From assembly GCF_025024155.1 (NCBI RefSeq), contig NW_026251744.1, forward strand, positions 298,756 to 362,755: a DNA stretch of 64,000 bases. Reading direction: 5' to 3'. This DNA comes from Gamsiella multidivaricata. Taxonomy: Eukaryota; Mortierellomycota; Mortierellomycetes; Mortierellales; Mortierellaceae. Below are positions 1 through 11,701 of this stretch, one piece after another; the first letter of the stretch is position 1; each line of letters opens with the position of its first letter. Both the position numbers and the translations under genes were made by a program. The notes beneath the pieces were generated by a model. The model ran no database searches, was not told the DNA's origin, and worked only from the letters and a program-made list of their open reading frames with translations.

Positions 1-2136
1 CTCGTCCTTTGAATCAAACCGAATCACTTTACGCGGTGGCCCGTCTCCTCCACGGTTGCTGTTCTCCGACATGTTCTTTCCACCGCGAACGACAGATCCT
101 GATCGAATCCATCGATCTAGGTTGACAGTGTCCTGGTTTTCTTCCTTGGGTCGAAAGTCCCGTATAATGTTTTGTTGTTGACTGCCGCTGTTAGTCCTGG
201 TGTCTGATAAAGTGCGTTTCTTCCCTGAGAAAGATGAGATCTTTGAGGGGGTAGAGGTAGTCGACTTGGGGTGCATGACCCAGCTCTCCATCATACTTGC
301 TGACGAGGTCTGACGTCCACGTGTAAGAGCTTTAGCAGACGTTTTTGGTGGCATTGTAGGTTGCTGCTCCTCGACTTTGGCGGGTTGAGTGGTCATGAAG
401 ATGTTGCGGGATGTTTGTTCCAATGCAGGCTTGACAAAGGGTTGATGCTGCACCACGAAAGAGTTTGCTCCGCGCCCTCGGCCAGAAAGGCGGTTGTCAG
501 AGATTTCGATAGGTTCCAGCTTGATAAAAGGTAATGTCGGTACTTTTGCTTTCTTCAAAAACGGACTTGAAGACGTGAATGGCGACTCTGGAGAATTGTT
601 GTATCGTTGCTTAGGCGGCGGAGCACTGTCAGTTGGTAGCGTAGGCAGTTTAGGAATACTGGGTGCAGTTGGTCGATCGTATCGGCTCTTAATTTTCGCC
701 TTCACTACTCCATCGGAATTCTTCTCCAGTGTCAGCGCTCGGGTGTCCTGGACCGTCCGCGATGGAGTAATTTCGTCCTCACCTATGTTATCCAGCACCA
801 TTTCCACATCGCTCCTGCTCCGAACAAATGCTAGGCGTCCCTTCGCTCCGGTTGTCCCCTTTTTAGAGGATCTGGGCCGATAAAGCGTGCCAAATGTCGA
901 CCGTATGGCATTCAAAATCTTTTGGTACGTGTTTAAGTTGAACATATGGTCCAGTTCTGTCTGTTGTGCGGGTGCCTTCTCCTTCTTCATCGCCTTCATG
1001 ACCCCCTCCAATTCCTGAACATACCGGCGGTTCCTCTTGGAGCACATGCGTCTCATCAGAGCGTTCATCTTAAACTCCTCTCCGCGACGCTGATATTCAA
1101 GTTGGTGTTGTGGTACCGGATCAGATAGAGGGTGAAGATAGATTTGCCCTAGTTTTGCAAGAGCTAGACATTCCGATAGCCCTACTCCGTCTTCCTTTGC
1201 AAAATCCGGCCGCTGCGCGAACGACAAATTGTAAATCCGATTCAGTCGATCGACCCATCTCTGCATCGGGTTAATGTCCGATCCTTGCTCATTATAATAG
1301 CTGGTCCCATTGTCCTTTACAGTCTTATTTCGCTCACTCGTGGTCAGCTCAGGGAATAGAATTGTTTGGCTCGGCAACCGCCTCCACGGTGCTGAATGAT
1401 ATCCCTGAAAGAAAGACTCCGCGACCTCCTCATGGACTTTCGAATTTGTCAGGTCGATTCCCAACAGTCGCTTGAATACCGGTTGTTTCTGCTGATGCTG
1501 TTGCTCTTGTCGACCAAAGATCCTGGCGAGACCTATATCCGTCACGTCCGTGCCTGAGAGATTAAGGTATTCCAGTTTTGCAGGGCCTGATGATCCAAAC
1601 GTAACACTGCGAACCAAGTGGCTCAATCCTGTATCGCTGATCCTCAACTGCGCAAGATTCAGGAACCGAAGCTGTGATAATGCAGATAACCCTGCCATAT
1701 CCTTGTCAATGAATCCAATTGAATCCGGATCATCGCCACCACCGCCACCAGTACCAATCCCTCCAGACAGATCTAAATAAACGAGACAGTACGCAAACGA
1801 CCCCAGGTATGGGATATCCTTTACGAGCGAGCATCGAAGTCCAGTGTATTCGGGTCCCAAAAACTCAGCTCCGTAGGCCTCCGCAAAGAGAATGATCCCT
1901 GCTTGTCGCTGTTCTGTTGTAAGACGCCACTGGGTCGATCTGTGAGTGAATTCTGCATAGAGGGCTTGACCGAAGGGATGGAAGGGCAGACCTTCCAAGG
2001 TGGCAAAGATCTGGAGATGAGAGATGCATGTCTGAATAGTGAGGTGGAAGAGGGAAGGGAAGTTTTGAGGCGTGTGCTTCTGTCGTTGAGATGCGAGTTC
2101 CTGCAGGGCCTGTATCCTGGCGACAGAGGATATCAT
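1..2136 (-). CDS. Leucine-rich repeat protein, C-terminus beyond window
   Basis: One uninterrupted reading frame runs from an ATG at 2136 to the left edge, at least 712 codons, with no intron needed. The N-terminal ~250 residues contain LRR-type segments such as LRFLNLAQLRISDTGL and LEYLNLSGTDVTDIGL, the RNI/AMN1-like 'L..L.L.....TD.GL' pattern of F-box/LRR proteins. No F-box is obvious in the visible N-terminus. After about residue 350 the protein becomes basic, Ser/Pro/Thr-rich and probably disordered. An RRGEEFKMNALMRR segment in the middle looks helical and charged. LRRs of this type usually act as protein-interaction scaffolds; the partner and role are unknown. The ATG at 2136 is chosen because the frame closes soon upstream and the next gene diverges from 2414. 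Coding on this strand is sure; the function is not. Confidence 0.8.
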   Translation of the reverse strand, partial: MISSVARIQALQELASQRQKHTPQNFPSLFHLTIQTCISHLQIFATLEGLPFHPFGQALYAEFTHRSTQWRLTTEQRQAGIILFAEAYGAEFLGPEYTGLRCSLVKDIPYLGSFAYCLVYLDLSGGIGTGGGGGDDPDSIGFIDKDMAGLSALSQLRFLNLAQLRISDTGLSHLVRSVTFGSSGPAKLEYLNLSGTDVTDIGLARIFGRQEQQHQQKQPVFKRLLGIDLTNSKVHEEVAESFFQGYHSAPWRRLPSQTILFPELTTSERNKTVKDNGTSYYNEQGSDINPMQRWVDRLNRIYNLSFAQRPDFAKEDGVGLSECLALAKLGQIYLHPLSDPVPQHQLEYQRRGEEFKMNALMRRMCSKRNRRYVQELEGVMKAMKKEKAPAQQTELDHMFNLNTYQKILNAIRSTFGTLYRPRSSKKGTTGAKGRLAFVRSRSDVEMVLDNIGEDEITPSRTVQDTRALTLEKNSDGVVKAKIKSRYDRPTAPSIPKLPTLPTDSAPPPKQRYNNSPESPFTSSSPFLKKAKVPTLPFIKLEPIEISDNRLSGRGRGANSFVVQHQPFVKPALEQTSRNIFMTTQPAKVEEQQPTMPPKTSAKALTRGRQTSSASMMESWVMHPKSTTSTPSKISSFSGKKRTLSDTRTNSGSQQQNIIRDFRPKEENQDTVNLDRWIRSGSVVRGGKNMSENSNRGGDGPPRKVIRFDSKDE

Positions 2137-2413
2137 GGTAAGTGGTGGGGTCCGGTCTAAGGAAGAAAAAGCGGCAAAGAGATGAGGTAAACAACAGTCC
2201 CTGGATGCCCTCCTCAGGACGCGTTGGTCCGTGCGCCTGCGCTGGGATACGGCGCGTAAATGTGAGCCAATCAAAAAAGATATTCGCTTCGAATTTCTTC
2301 TTTCTTACTTTACTCCCCATACAACTTCTCTCTCCCTATCCGCAGTTTGCTGCATTGCTTCGACCACCCCATACCTTTTCACGCTCAATATACAATACAC
2401 ATCCTCAGACGCT

Positions 2414-2932
2414 ATGGCGCCCTTGAAACTCGTTTTACTGGTCATGGCGCTCTGCTTCATCGATACCACCTATGTCCATACCTGCGGTAAGATCGCGCGC
2501 CACGACTGGCGAGGATATCGCTCTATTGATCGTTCCATTTAGAGCCAGCACACCGCCGCGACCCTGTGGAATCCCTAGCCAAAAAAAATACGAAGCAGTA
2601 CTGTAAGATTAGGCAGAGGCCTTCAAAGACTTTGAACTGACTGCAGCATCAATGGCTACGGCAACGTGATCGACAAGGCCATTTTTGACATGTTCCGTGG
2701 ACCATGCGACAACCTACCTGGACAGAGAAACCCTGAAAATCTCTGTGAAGGCACCAAGGGTATCGCATGCTTTGTACCTTGAGGTCATGACCGCAGGGTC
2801 TTTGATACCTTCCATACCGCAGTCGCCAGCATCATAACCAAGGGATATGGCACACAGGACTTCGTTATCGCAGCTGTCGCGGTCGATGGCATCAAGAGGT
2901 TCTGTCCACAGAACTGTGAGGATTGGATTTAG
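2414..2932 (+). CDS. Small secreted cysteine-containing protein interrupted by an in-frame TGA
   Basis: Exons proposed: 2414-2486, 2545-2602, 2647 onward. The introns begin GTAAG and end AGAG and GCAG, and phases agree. The first ~24 residues (MAPLKLVLLVMALCFIDTTY) form a signal peptide. The mature part contains CGIPSQKKYEAV, INGYGNVIDKAIFDMF and a CDNLPGQ segment, then a TGA at 2780-2782, giving an 88-residue product. The same frame continues with convincing coding sequence (GYGTQDFVIAAVAVDG, RFCPQNCEDWI) to a TAG at 2930-2932; read through, it would be about 138 residues with two more cysteines. No GT-AG intron I can find removes the TGA and keeps frame. It is therefore a nonsense allele or pseudogene, a readthrough gene, or a sequence error. 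No family is recognised. It diverges from the LRR gene. Confidence 0.5.
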
Positions 2933-3940
2933 CCTTAGTAGATGTAGCGCCCAGTTCAGCATATATTCCTCACTGAAAACAGGAGAGTCATATCATTCCT
3001 CGGTTATATCTGTGCTCTTGGTTCCAAGATATCATACTGACCTGGGAGCAACGGGAACGTCCTCGCCAGTACAATGTCACACTCAATTGCCTGCCATTCA
3101 GAGGTGAGGGCATCTAAGAGTAGTATAGGCATAATATCCAATAGCCTCCCAATGCAGCTTAAAGGCCCTGAGGACAATCCGTGTAGATCTTGCTTCTTTG
3201 TTAAGTGGAAAGGCGAAGCTTGAAGAACTGTACACGCACATTTTATTCCGAGGAGAACCCAGAGATTAGAATACTTACAAGGGGGGCCAGGAACTAACGA
3301 TACCGTTGAATTAGTGTCGAACGCGTGTCTGCGCGTCATTTGGTGAATGAACACGCGCCATCAAAGAGATATAAATGAAGCCAAATTTCGCGCCTCATGC
3401 CCCAGTCCATAACACGAGCGCTAGACTACCCCAGGCAAGCGTGTGTCTGTGTGAGTCTACATGTGGAGAAGGGGACAGTAAGATGAGACATACTTTCATT
3501 GTTTAATGTCGTACAAAAACACAACCTACTATATTTCAGCTGAGCAAACAATCCGTTCGGCAATCTAAGAGGTGCATCGCCCATGATATGTAATGCAAAC
3601 AACTCATACGTCCTTTTCTCACCAATGCTTCGTCGTATGTCACTTTAACGCGAAAAAAGAGCCGCTGGGCACTTCCAAACAAGGTCGTCTCCTCATACAT
3701 GATTACCACGATACTCAGACATAAGAAAAGAATCCTCATAGTAACAAAAAAAAAAAAATCGACCCTGAAAATGAATACGCGGACAACCACCCGTTAAAGT
3801 TCTTTTTCTTTTTCTTTTTCTTTTTTTTTTCTTAGAGGTTTTATTGCAGAGATTTTACGCCACTAGATGGAACTATCAAAACTATGAGATTGTGTTCTGG
3901 ACGCGCTTTTGTCATGGGTACTGCATGGGGTTGCTCTCTA
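2933..3940. other. Intergenic region, no supported gene
   Basis: The region contains only short frames without plausible splice chains. It has a 12-nt A run near 3747 and a TTTTTC-repeat pyrimidine tract at about 3797-3830, just 3' of the downstream minus-strand secreted-protein gene. I see no tRNA or conserved RNA. Confidence 0.5.
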
Positions 3941-4279
3941 TCAAGCAGATGGGGCAAAGGAAGGGCTGCCGCTACCGCTGCAGTGCAGGCCAGCAGCTAT
4001 GATGCTAGCTCCATATGATACCTTGAAGGTACTAATAGCCGAGCCGCAATCCGATGCGCCGCTGCAGGAATTGATCCAGGAAGTGTTCGTCACGGACGCG
4101 CACAGGCAGGTTGCAAAGGCAGATGAGACCGAGCCAGGGGTCGGTTGGATGTTGGCGCAGGCTGGGAGCGTTTGGAGAGCCTTTTGGAGACAGAGTGTGC
4201 ACGAAGCTGGGTCGCTCTTGACGGAGACCAATGACGCGAGCATGGCGACAGCAGAGGCGGCGAGAATTGTAAACTTCAT
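3941..4279 (-). CDS. Small secreted eight-cysteine protein
   Basis: An intronless 112-residue protein. Residues 1-22 (MKFTILAASAVAMLASLVSV) form a classic signal peptide. The mature chain has eight cysteines arranged C-x2-C-x10-C-xn-C-x-C-x11-C-x5-C-x21-C. It is Ser/Ala-rich with one N-glycosylation sequon (NTS) and ends without a transmembrane or GPI signal, so it is predicted to be released or wall-associated. The pattern resembles the ectodomains of the GPI-type protein at 31967 and the membrane protein at 37429. Small secreted Cys-rich proteins in fungi include effectors, CFEM proteins and hydrophobin-like proteins, but the spacing here does not clearly match CFEM or hydrophobin. A TATA-like TTTTATAATG lies about 125 nt upstream on the minus strand. 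Function unknown. Confidence 0.75.
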   Translation of the reverse strand: MKFTILAASAVAMLASLVSVKSDPASCTLCLQKALQTLPACANIQPTPGSVSSAFATCLCASVTNTSWINSCSGASDCGSAISTFKVSYGASIIAAGLHCSGSGSPSFAPSA

Positions 4280-5622
4280 GGCGATGAAAAATGAAAACGG
4301 AGGAAGGAGGGTTGTTAAAGGATGAGCAAATGAGCAAGGAGGGTTTGAGATAGAGAGAGTGAGGAAGAGAAGAAAGGATCGGGTATGTGCGAACTCTCCT
4401 TGGTCCTTTTATAATGCGCCCAAGAGTTCGGGTGGGGACCCTTGATGCTAGGGATATGGGCTGCATGCTTTCTTAGTTAGTTGAGCGATATGGGAGATTG
4501 TGGCCCATAGGTTCTTCAAAACGCTTGACTCCTATTTTCCGCTCCACAGAGGCGTGCATGAACGGCGAGTGCAAACATCAAGCAGTGAGAGCCAACGCAA
4601 CAACATCAACAACACGGCTGAGGAATGTTGATCGTTGGGGACGCAAGACTACCCTGTACGCCTCACCCTATAGCACGGGCACATCCATTCCTAGTCCATC
4701 AGGGTCGTCCTAATCCCTCTTTTGTGGCCTGCTCTCAAATTGCATCCGAACATCAACAAAAGCATGAATGCGGGATGTATAGAAGTGGTTTGAGAAAGTG
4801 AAAAGTTGTGCAAATTGTTTGTGCGATAGGCGCATTCTCTCCTCCTAGACGCCTTTTAAACTGAATGGAGAGAAGATAGCCGACCGTAGAGAGCTATCCG
4901 CTTGTTTGGTGTTTCCAGGATGACAAAGACGAAAATGAACATTAGTGCGCGTCAGGGCAAAGTAAACATCTGGGTTCGAGATATATTGCGGAATGCAGAT
5001 GTCCACAAGGTGCAGATAGGCTGCTCTACGCAGCAACTGTTGCTGCAGGGCAAACAGTTTCTTTTTTGGGGCGCCATGGAACCACGTATAAATTAGTGGC
5101 AAACACACGCCGCAGAGTGCGCTGCGGTGATACGAGTCTTTTCTATCGCAATAAAGCTGAATATTGCTTTGCAGAGGCACTGCCGTGGACTGTCATTGAC
5201 AGGCCCCAGGGCCAGCACGGCCCCCTGGATAATCTGGCACATCGGTTTTGGCCGACCCAACCTTATTGTAAATACGCCTCCGATTCGCCCACGATGGACT
5301 CATACTCATTCGCCGTCTACTCTCCCACGGCTCCTGAGGGCTATTAAGTGGTTTACACAGACGCACACACAGACATATTCACAATGGGCTGCTGAGATGG
5401 ACAGGGGTGGAGATGATGCTGCGTTGGGGAGGGAGAAGAAGGTATAACTGTCGCTGCAAATCCGGGCCTCTTCTCTTTTTCTCAACATTTTCACCCCACT
5501 TCCCAATCTTCACTCTCCACTCCCCACTCTTCACTTTCGCTTCCCCCCTTGTCACACTCTTTCTGAATCAGGCGCTCATTCCTTTCCTCATTCCACTTTG
5601 TAAAAAAGAAGAAAAGAGGACA
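4280..5622. other. Divergent promoter region, no supported gene
   Basis: This lies between the minus-strand secreted protein and the plus-strand dehydrogenase. The last ~150 nt before the dehydrogenase ATG (5470-5600) are strongly C/T-rich on the plus strand (repeated TTCACTCTCCACTCC-type sequence), typical of a fungal core promoter and leader. All frames are short and show no coding character. Confidence 0.5.
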
Positions 5623-6854
5623 ATGACCAAAGAAAGTATCCTCTTTATTGGAACTGTTCACCATGCAAAGGCAAAGGAGGCTGAGCTTGCTGCCAAGTAC
5701 GATGTCCATGTAAGTCAAGGATTTGCCGCCCTCGAATTTAGTGGCAAAATAACAGGGGTGCATTTACGAACAACAGAAGACTGATCTTCCACCTCTCGTC
5801 TCGTTCACTTAATGCGTGCAATCCCAGTACGCGGCTCCAACTCGAGAGGAACTCTGGCAACAGCTTGAAAACGCCAAGCGCGAGGGTATCTCTTTCAAGG
5901 CCCTCTTCCGAGGTTTTGCCTCCCATTATGTAAGTGTGCAGATCCTTTTCTCTCGCCCTCTCTTTTATTCTATCTCAATCAACATGGTCCCATCCTAACT
6001 GCCGGTCAAACATTTCGCTGCCACAGACCCTTGGAAGAATCGACACACCAATGCTGAACCAGCTCCCTCAAGGCCTCGAGCTGATCGGTAGTGTCGGCGC
6101 TGGATATGACTTTGTCGACGCCGCGGCTGCTACCGAGAACAAGCAATGGGTCACCAATACCCCCGGAGTCGTAGATGATGCCACCGCTGATGCCACCATC
6201 CTCTTACTCCTCAGCACCCTTCGCCACCAGTACGAAATCGAGTACGCTCTCCGCAACGGACTCTCGACCAAATCTCGCATCGGGAGGGACCCCACCGATA
6301 TGACTCTCGGCATTGTCGGCATGGGAGGCATCGGCAAGGCCGTTGCGAAACGTGCCCTGGCCCTGGGTATGAAGATCGTCTATCACAACCGTCGGCCGAT
6401 TGCAACAGCAGACAGTGCCAGCGACACAGATGTGCAATATTTGAAGGAAGTCGTGTATCTTCCCACGCTGGACGAGCTCCTGCAGATCTCAGATGTAGTC
6501 TCGATCCATGTCCCGCTCTCTCCCGAGACCCATCATCTTTTTGGCGCTGAGCAATTTGCAAAGATGAAGACTGGTGCCTATGTCCTTAATACCGCGCGTG
6601 GTCCTGTGATAGATGAGGAAGCCTTGGTCCAGGCATTGGAGTCCGGAAAGCTTGCAGGCGCGGGTCTCGACGTCTTTGAGCATGAGCCCAAGGTCCACCC
6701 CAAGTTGCTAAGTAACATGAACGTCTCATTGATGCCTCACTTGGGCGCCTTTACAATCGAGACCATTACAAAGATGGAGGCACTGGCCATGGAGAACATC
6801 GATCGGTACCTGGCGTCGGGCTCCTTGCTAACGCCTGTTAACGATATCAACTGA
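5623..6854 (+). CDS. D-isomer-specific 2-hydroxyacid dehydrogenase (glyoxylate/hydroxypyruvate reductase-like)
   Basis: Three exons, 5623-5709, 5828-5929 and 6027-6854, all phase 0, give 338 residues, normal for the family. The Rossmann NAD(P)-binding motif is visible in LGIVGMGGIGKAVAKRAL (GxGxxG), followed by a YHNRR segment after the second strand; arginines there usually favour NADPH. The catalytic Arg lies in LNTARGPVIDEEAL, the Glu in the GLDVFEHEP segment and the His in LMPHLGAFTIET. Enzymes of this family reduce glyoxylate, hydroxypyruvate or related 2-keto acids in the cytosol or mitochondria. There is no clear targeting peptide (N-terminus MTKESILFIGTV). The start is set by the first ATG after a C/T-rich leader. 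The substrate cannot be told from sequence. Confidence 0.93.
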
Positions 6855-7247
6855 GTCGCGCAAACTGAATGCAGCCTTAACACGATACACTGTTTCATTC
6901 TTGTTCCTACATTACAGTCGTCTTTATTAAATTGCAGACTATTAATTATATACACGTTCAGTGATAGACGGCTGAATAGCCGGGGAGAGAAAGGAAACAA
7001 CAGAGCAGCTGCGATACGCCTCTAATCCGAGTCTTGGAACTTGCTTTTTTTCGGATAACTTTGGCAACACGAAACAAATAATAATAATAATGGTGCCGCT
7101 TATCCCAGTCGTGGCTCCTTGCTGACGACAGATCCGCGTGTATCTGACAAGCTATTTAGCATAAGAAAAGAGGAGTGCCCATGATTAGCGTCAAAGAAAA
7201 ATGAGTCCACAGACAAGAGCAAGGTGTTACCATGTAAGAAACAGTCA
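6855..7247. other. Convergent 3' intergenic region
   Basis: AT-rich spacer between the stops of the dehydrogenase (+) and RAD52 (-). It contains a short ATA/ATAATA run near 7078-7092. No gene is seen. Confidence 0.5.
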
Positions 7248-9442
7248 CTACCTTCCCGTGCCCAATGGTCGCTTCAAGCCGGTGCCTTGAACCGGGTTAG
7301 TGAGATACATGCTTTGATGCACAGCTGATGGCGCGGGTACTCTATAGTTGTGTGTCGTGGAGTGTTGATTTAATGATGACGCAGAATCGCTGCTATTGAT
7401 GGCGTTTGCTGCTGAGGCAGCCAGGCTGTTGGCTCGATAAATATTCTTGGTTCCATTCATAGTAGGCGGGATTTGAGCTCCAACAAGATTTTGAGGAGAT
7501 GGGGATGAACTGTCTTTGCTATCCCAATGTTTTTGATTCTGAGGCATATTGACTGGTGCTTTCTGATTCTTCTGTGAAGTATCCTGTTTCGTGGACAATG
7601 GTGCTGAGCTTGCTGGTGGTTTGGGAGGGCAGAAAGCCGTGGATGGAGAAGCTGTAGAGGATATGGAAAACATTGTTTGCTTCGGAGCGAATGGATTATC
7701 TCCAAAAGCTGGCGACATACTGGTTGAAGTTCCTACGGTGGTATTAGGGACTTTTAGAGGCTGCAAGTTCAGCTTTTGAGGTTTCTGCAGTGTTGGCATC
7801 GCTTTTGTGGTCTGCGTCAGCACCGGACTACTCGTTGACCGAGTCAACGAGCCCGAGCGCCTTAAGACCGGTTGGCCACTGCCTACGAACCCTGCAACTT
7901 CGTTCGCCTTGAGCTTAACAGGCGAGTCGTCATTCATCATATCCATGATGTCCAGTTCAATGTCGAAGTCATCCATGCGAGGGCTTTCCGGCTGGGACGC
8001 CCTAGAATCCTCGATATCGGCGCCAAAAAACCTATCAACTATGATAACAAAACACAAGGACCAAAATTAGCATGGTGATAGACCGATCAGCTTCAAATAC
8101 GAAGACAATGTTTTGAGTCCTTACCATCATCTTCTTCGACCTTGACGTTCGTCTGCAAGCTGCTCTGATTTTGATGCTGATTCGGTCCACCTACGCCGGT
8201 TGGGACGGAGCCGCGGCGGATTCCTAAAGTCGAAGCTCCTCCGTTCAATGATCCTATCTGCGGCGCGGCTTTCGGTGCTTGCTGAACAGGGACTGTATTC
8301 CGTTGTCGAGCGCTTGCAACATTATTAGATGTTGCTGATGACGGTCCTGCACCGTAAGCTGCTTGCTGCGGCTGCTGTGGTTTGTACTGCTGCTGAGGCT
8401 GCGGTTGGTTTTGTTGCTGATATGGATTATGGGCCTGCTGTTGTTGTTGTTGCTGTTGATTCTGCTGCTGCTGCTGCTGCTGTACCTGGTTGATTTGATG
8501 CTGTTGCTGTAACAGCTGCGTTGACCACGCCTCTTCTGGATAGTAGTACATCTCCTTACTATCGAACTTTGGCTAAACGTTAAAAGAAATAGATCGTTAA
8601 AAGTTTCAGTTTTCGTTACAGTCGCTTCTTCCTCCAGAGCAATGAAATACCTTGTTTCAAATGAGCGTAGTACCTTGTCAACTTTCTGCATGCTCAAGTG
8701 CCTGCAAAAGTTCTTGTCGTAAAGACATGTTCCCAAGACGTTACCAAACGCAGTTAGTGCTCTTTTCAATCCATCTGTTGTTGCTTCCTTCTTTGCCTAA
8801 AGACGCGATTAGAGGGAATATAATGGGTTAGGGAGATGTCTATGTAACCGCACACAACCAAGCTCATACGTGGATGTGTTACCTTTTCAAAAGAAGACGC
8901 CTTGCTTTTCTGACTCTCACTTGATCCGTATCCAATGTCCTATAATCATGTCAACAAGATCTGTCAGTATATGTATAGATAAAGAGCAGCTGTAATAGTG
9001 TTATCATCCATCAACTCACCTCATGGTATGTTCCATCCTTGAGGCTGACCCTGACCATGACAGAGACACCCACAGACACCTTGCCTTCATGATCGATATC
9101 CAAGAAGTCGACGGTGACATCGGTGATAGCGCTGCTCCAACCGTCAAAGCCAAACAGCTTATTGGCCAAATTCTTGATCCTCCAGCCCTCGATGTATGTG
9201 AGTGTGGACCGTCCGGGTCCAGGGCGTGTGGCAGCAAACTCTGGTGGGAGATATTTGGCGAGATCGACGTTGAGACGCGCCTTTTCTTCCGCAGTGAACT
9301 CAGTCAGCTTGGGGGGCTGCTGAAGGGAATAAGGATTATGTACTGGCATGCGGGAATTGAGTAGAGAATTGTCGGTTGAGACGTTCGTAGTGCCGTTTGC
9401 GTGCAGGGGTATGGATGTGGCAGGCTCCGTTTTAGGGATCAT
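7248..9442 (-). CDS. RAD52: DNA repair and recombination protein Rad52
   Basis: Five exons, 9442-9020, 8939-8883, 8796-8674, 8572-8125 and 8038-7248, keep phase and give about 613 residues. The conserved N-terminal single-strand-annealing domain occupies about residues 50-200: [56 protein letters not shown] and [10 protein letters not shown] are diagnostic. The protein forms rings on ssDNA, anneals strands and loads Rad51 onto RPA-coated DNA in the nucleus. The C-terminal half has a long Gln-rich linker (residues ~215-250), an acidic patch (KVEEDDG) and a second acidic block rich in Asp/Met, candidate RPA/Rad51 interaction sites. The start is the ATG giving MIPKTEP; the frame stays open to 9664, but a pyrimidine-rich CAG acceptor-like site lies just upstream, so a short 5' exon cannot be excluded. 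Confidence 0.95.
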
Positions 9443-11365
9443 GAGTGCAACAAGTGCTTCCTGACGAACGAAACTAAGTGAGTAGGAGTGAGGGTATGAA
9501 GAAGAGAGGGGAGAAAGGGATGCGATTGGAAGAGAAGGTGATGAAGGGCTAAAGAAATCGAAAAGATGTGTGGTGGCAAATGTGGGTTGTAATGGAAGAG
9601 TGGCGCGTTGACTGCCTTCATACGGGAAATTTGATTTGACATAAACCCACACCGTTGCCACCAAAATTTGAATGGATCGATCTGCATAAGGGGCACAAGT
9701 ATCGAAAAAAAAAAAATGGCGGGAAGGACACTGTCAAGTGAAATGCTTACTCAATCGTCCTATGTTAGAGAGTCGCATTAGGTCCGCGCCTCGAGTTTTG
9801 CGACAGTAACAACGAGGATGAACTTGACAGGATCTAGATTTTGTTCTCCAATGTGTTTTCCGTGGTTTGTTTGCTTAAGGAGTGATCTCTTATTCCTGAT
9901 CATGATGAAGCTAGATGGACATCTATGCTTATTCTGGACTTCAGTACACTGCATATTCTACTTCAGAGTGGTCTCGCTCTTAAACCTCCCACTCAACAAT
10001 CCTGCCGATCTCATAAACCACCGAACTGTTGCCGCTGTTCTATGTTTGATCAGAGCCCAGGTTTGATGCCGGAAATGTGAATAGTCTAACAATGTGACAA
10101 AGTTGTGTGTATACAAACGGCTTCAGGCGGTGTTTGCCATGTCTGGTTTCTCCGCCTCGGCCCCAAGGTCAGCATCACCCCGTCCGTGCATAGCCAGTCT
10201 TCCTGGTTATGAGATCTCCCGCCAATTTTTTCCTGATGAGAGGCCGTGCTGATACGCGGGGCCAAGCGAGGAGGAGCGAGATAAGAGACATGGCCAATCA
10301 GCCATAGGGCTCAGTCCCTTGTGGGTCTGGGATAGACTGCTTACGCTCCTATTCGGATTTTTCTTCATACGCTCACGGCAACAGAAGAGCAAGGGCGAAA
10401 GAGAGCAACCTGGCTGACGACAGTGTTTTCTTTTTCTCCCCTGCTCTCGTCTCGCTCTCTCTCCTTCTCTCTTACCCTCACACCCTTTCTTACCCTCACA
10501 CCCTCTCTTTCTCCCCTCCCTCTCACTCTCTCTTTCGTCACACCCACTTACTTCCTTTTGCCCGTCTTTTTCTAACGTCTTTCTTCTCTTCTGCTCCCAC
10601 ATACACATACACCTACACCTACACATACACATACACATACACCTATACTAATAGCACATACGTACTTCATGTCCCCATTCCCGCCCTAATCTTTAATTCT
10701 TCAGCAACGACACCCTAGGAACGACCCTTTTTATTGCATTCATATCTCCAGTCTCAAGCACAGACACCACAGACATCACACATACTCAAATACTCAGACA
10801 CTTTAAACACTCAAGCACCCTGGGTGGCACTTGTAAGCTTACCACCAGACCAGACTAGACCGCTGCACAGTAGCACACTAGAGCAACACACTAGAGCAGC
10901 ACACTAGCCTAGCCCATGTACTCTCACTCCTCCCCCATCCTCCCTCCTCTTTTTGTTCTTCCTCCTGCCTCCTCTCGCTCGGGCCTTTTTCTTTTTTTCT
11001 TTCGGTTGATTGAGTAATTCCTCCTCTCTTCTGCCGAGGATATTCTTATTTCTGCGTATGAATAGCTCGACTGTCCCATTTGTCCCATTTGTCCCATTTG
11101 TCCGCCCTGTCTTTTTTTGGTTTTGGGCGCCTGTGCTCCTTTGGGGGTTGTGCTTTCCTTTCCTTTACCCTTTACCCTGTTTAGGACGCACTCGCTCTCT
11201 CACTCTCTTCCCTCTCTCACTCTCTCTCTCGCACTCACTCTCTCGCCCTTGCCTCACTCACCGCGTGGCAATATAGACCTTCCTGCTCAACAACTCGCCC
11301 CAGCCCTGCCTGCTGCTCATCCCTTAGCTGACTAAGCACACTACCTTTCCTCTTGTTCTTCCGCT

Positions 11366-11397
<32 letters not shown>

Positions 11398-11701
11398 TTC
11401 TCTGTTGCCCCTTTTTTCTCTTCTTTTCTTGCTCTTGTTCTTTGTGTTCTCAGCAGAGAAAATCCACCCGAGTGCCTGCTTGTAAATGAATATATGGATA
11501 TCTGTACCTGCTCTCCTTCGCAGCGTTACTTCCGCATCTCCTTTCACATCTTCCTCCCTTATCTTGCCGAATGCGCCCCTCACCGTTTTTCTTCTTCTCA
11601 CGTCCTTTGAACACAAAGTAGGCAAACCCATCGTGTAATTTAACGAAACATCAAATAAACAACCGTCAGAGCCAGGAAAGCATACCAGCACCACTTTGAC
11701 A
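9443..11701. other. Long divergent 5' region with pyrimidine-rich leader
   Basis: About 2.2 kb between RAD52 (-) and the Boi-like gene (+) without a supported gene. The right part is pyrimidine-rich on the plus strand: TCTC-rich stretches at 10430-10540, ACACAT/ACACCT six-base repeats at about 10596-10640, CTCTCTCAC runs at 11190-11250 and a CTT triplet array at about 11360-11400. This looks like a long leader and promoter of a highly regulated gene. Upstream leader introns are possible but not demonstrable. Confidence 0.45.

Noticed and set aside
2780..2782. Selenocysteine reading of the in-frame TGA codons (also 62303)
   Set aside because: There is no thioredoxin-like or known selenoprotein context, and I see no convincing SECIS-like structure downstream. 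Several unrelated genes here use TGA as a normal stop.
9443..9664. N-terminal extension of Rad52 to Met 9664
   Set aside because: The added sequence is low complexity, crosses a CAG acceptor-like site and C/T-rich leader, and does not look like a Rad52 N-terminus.
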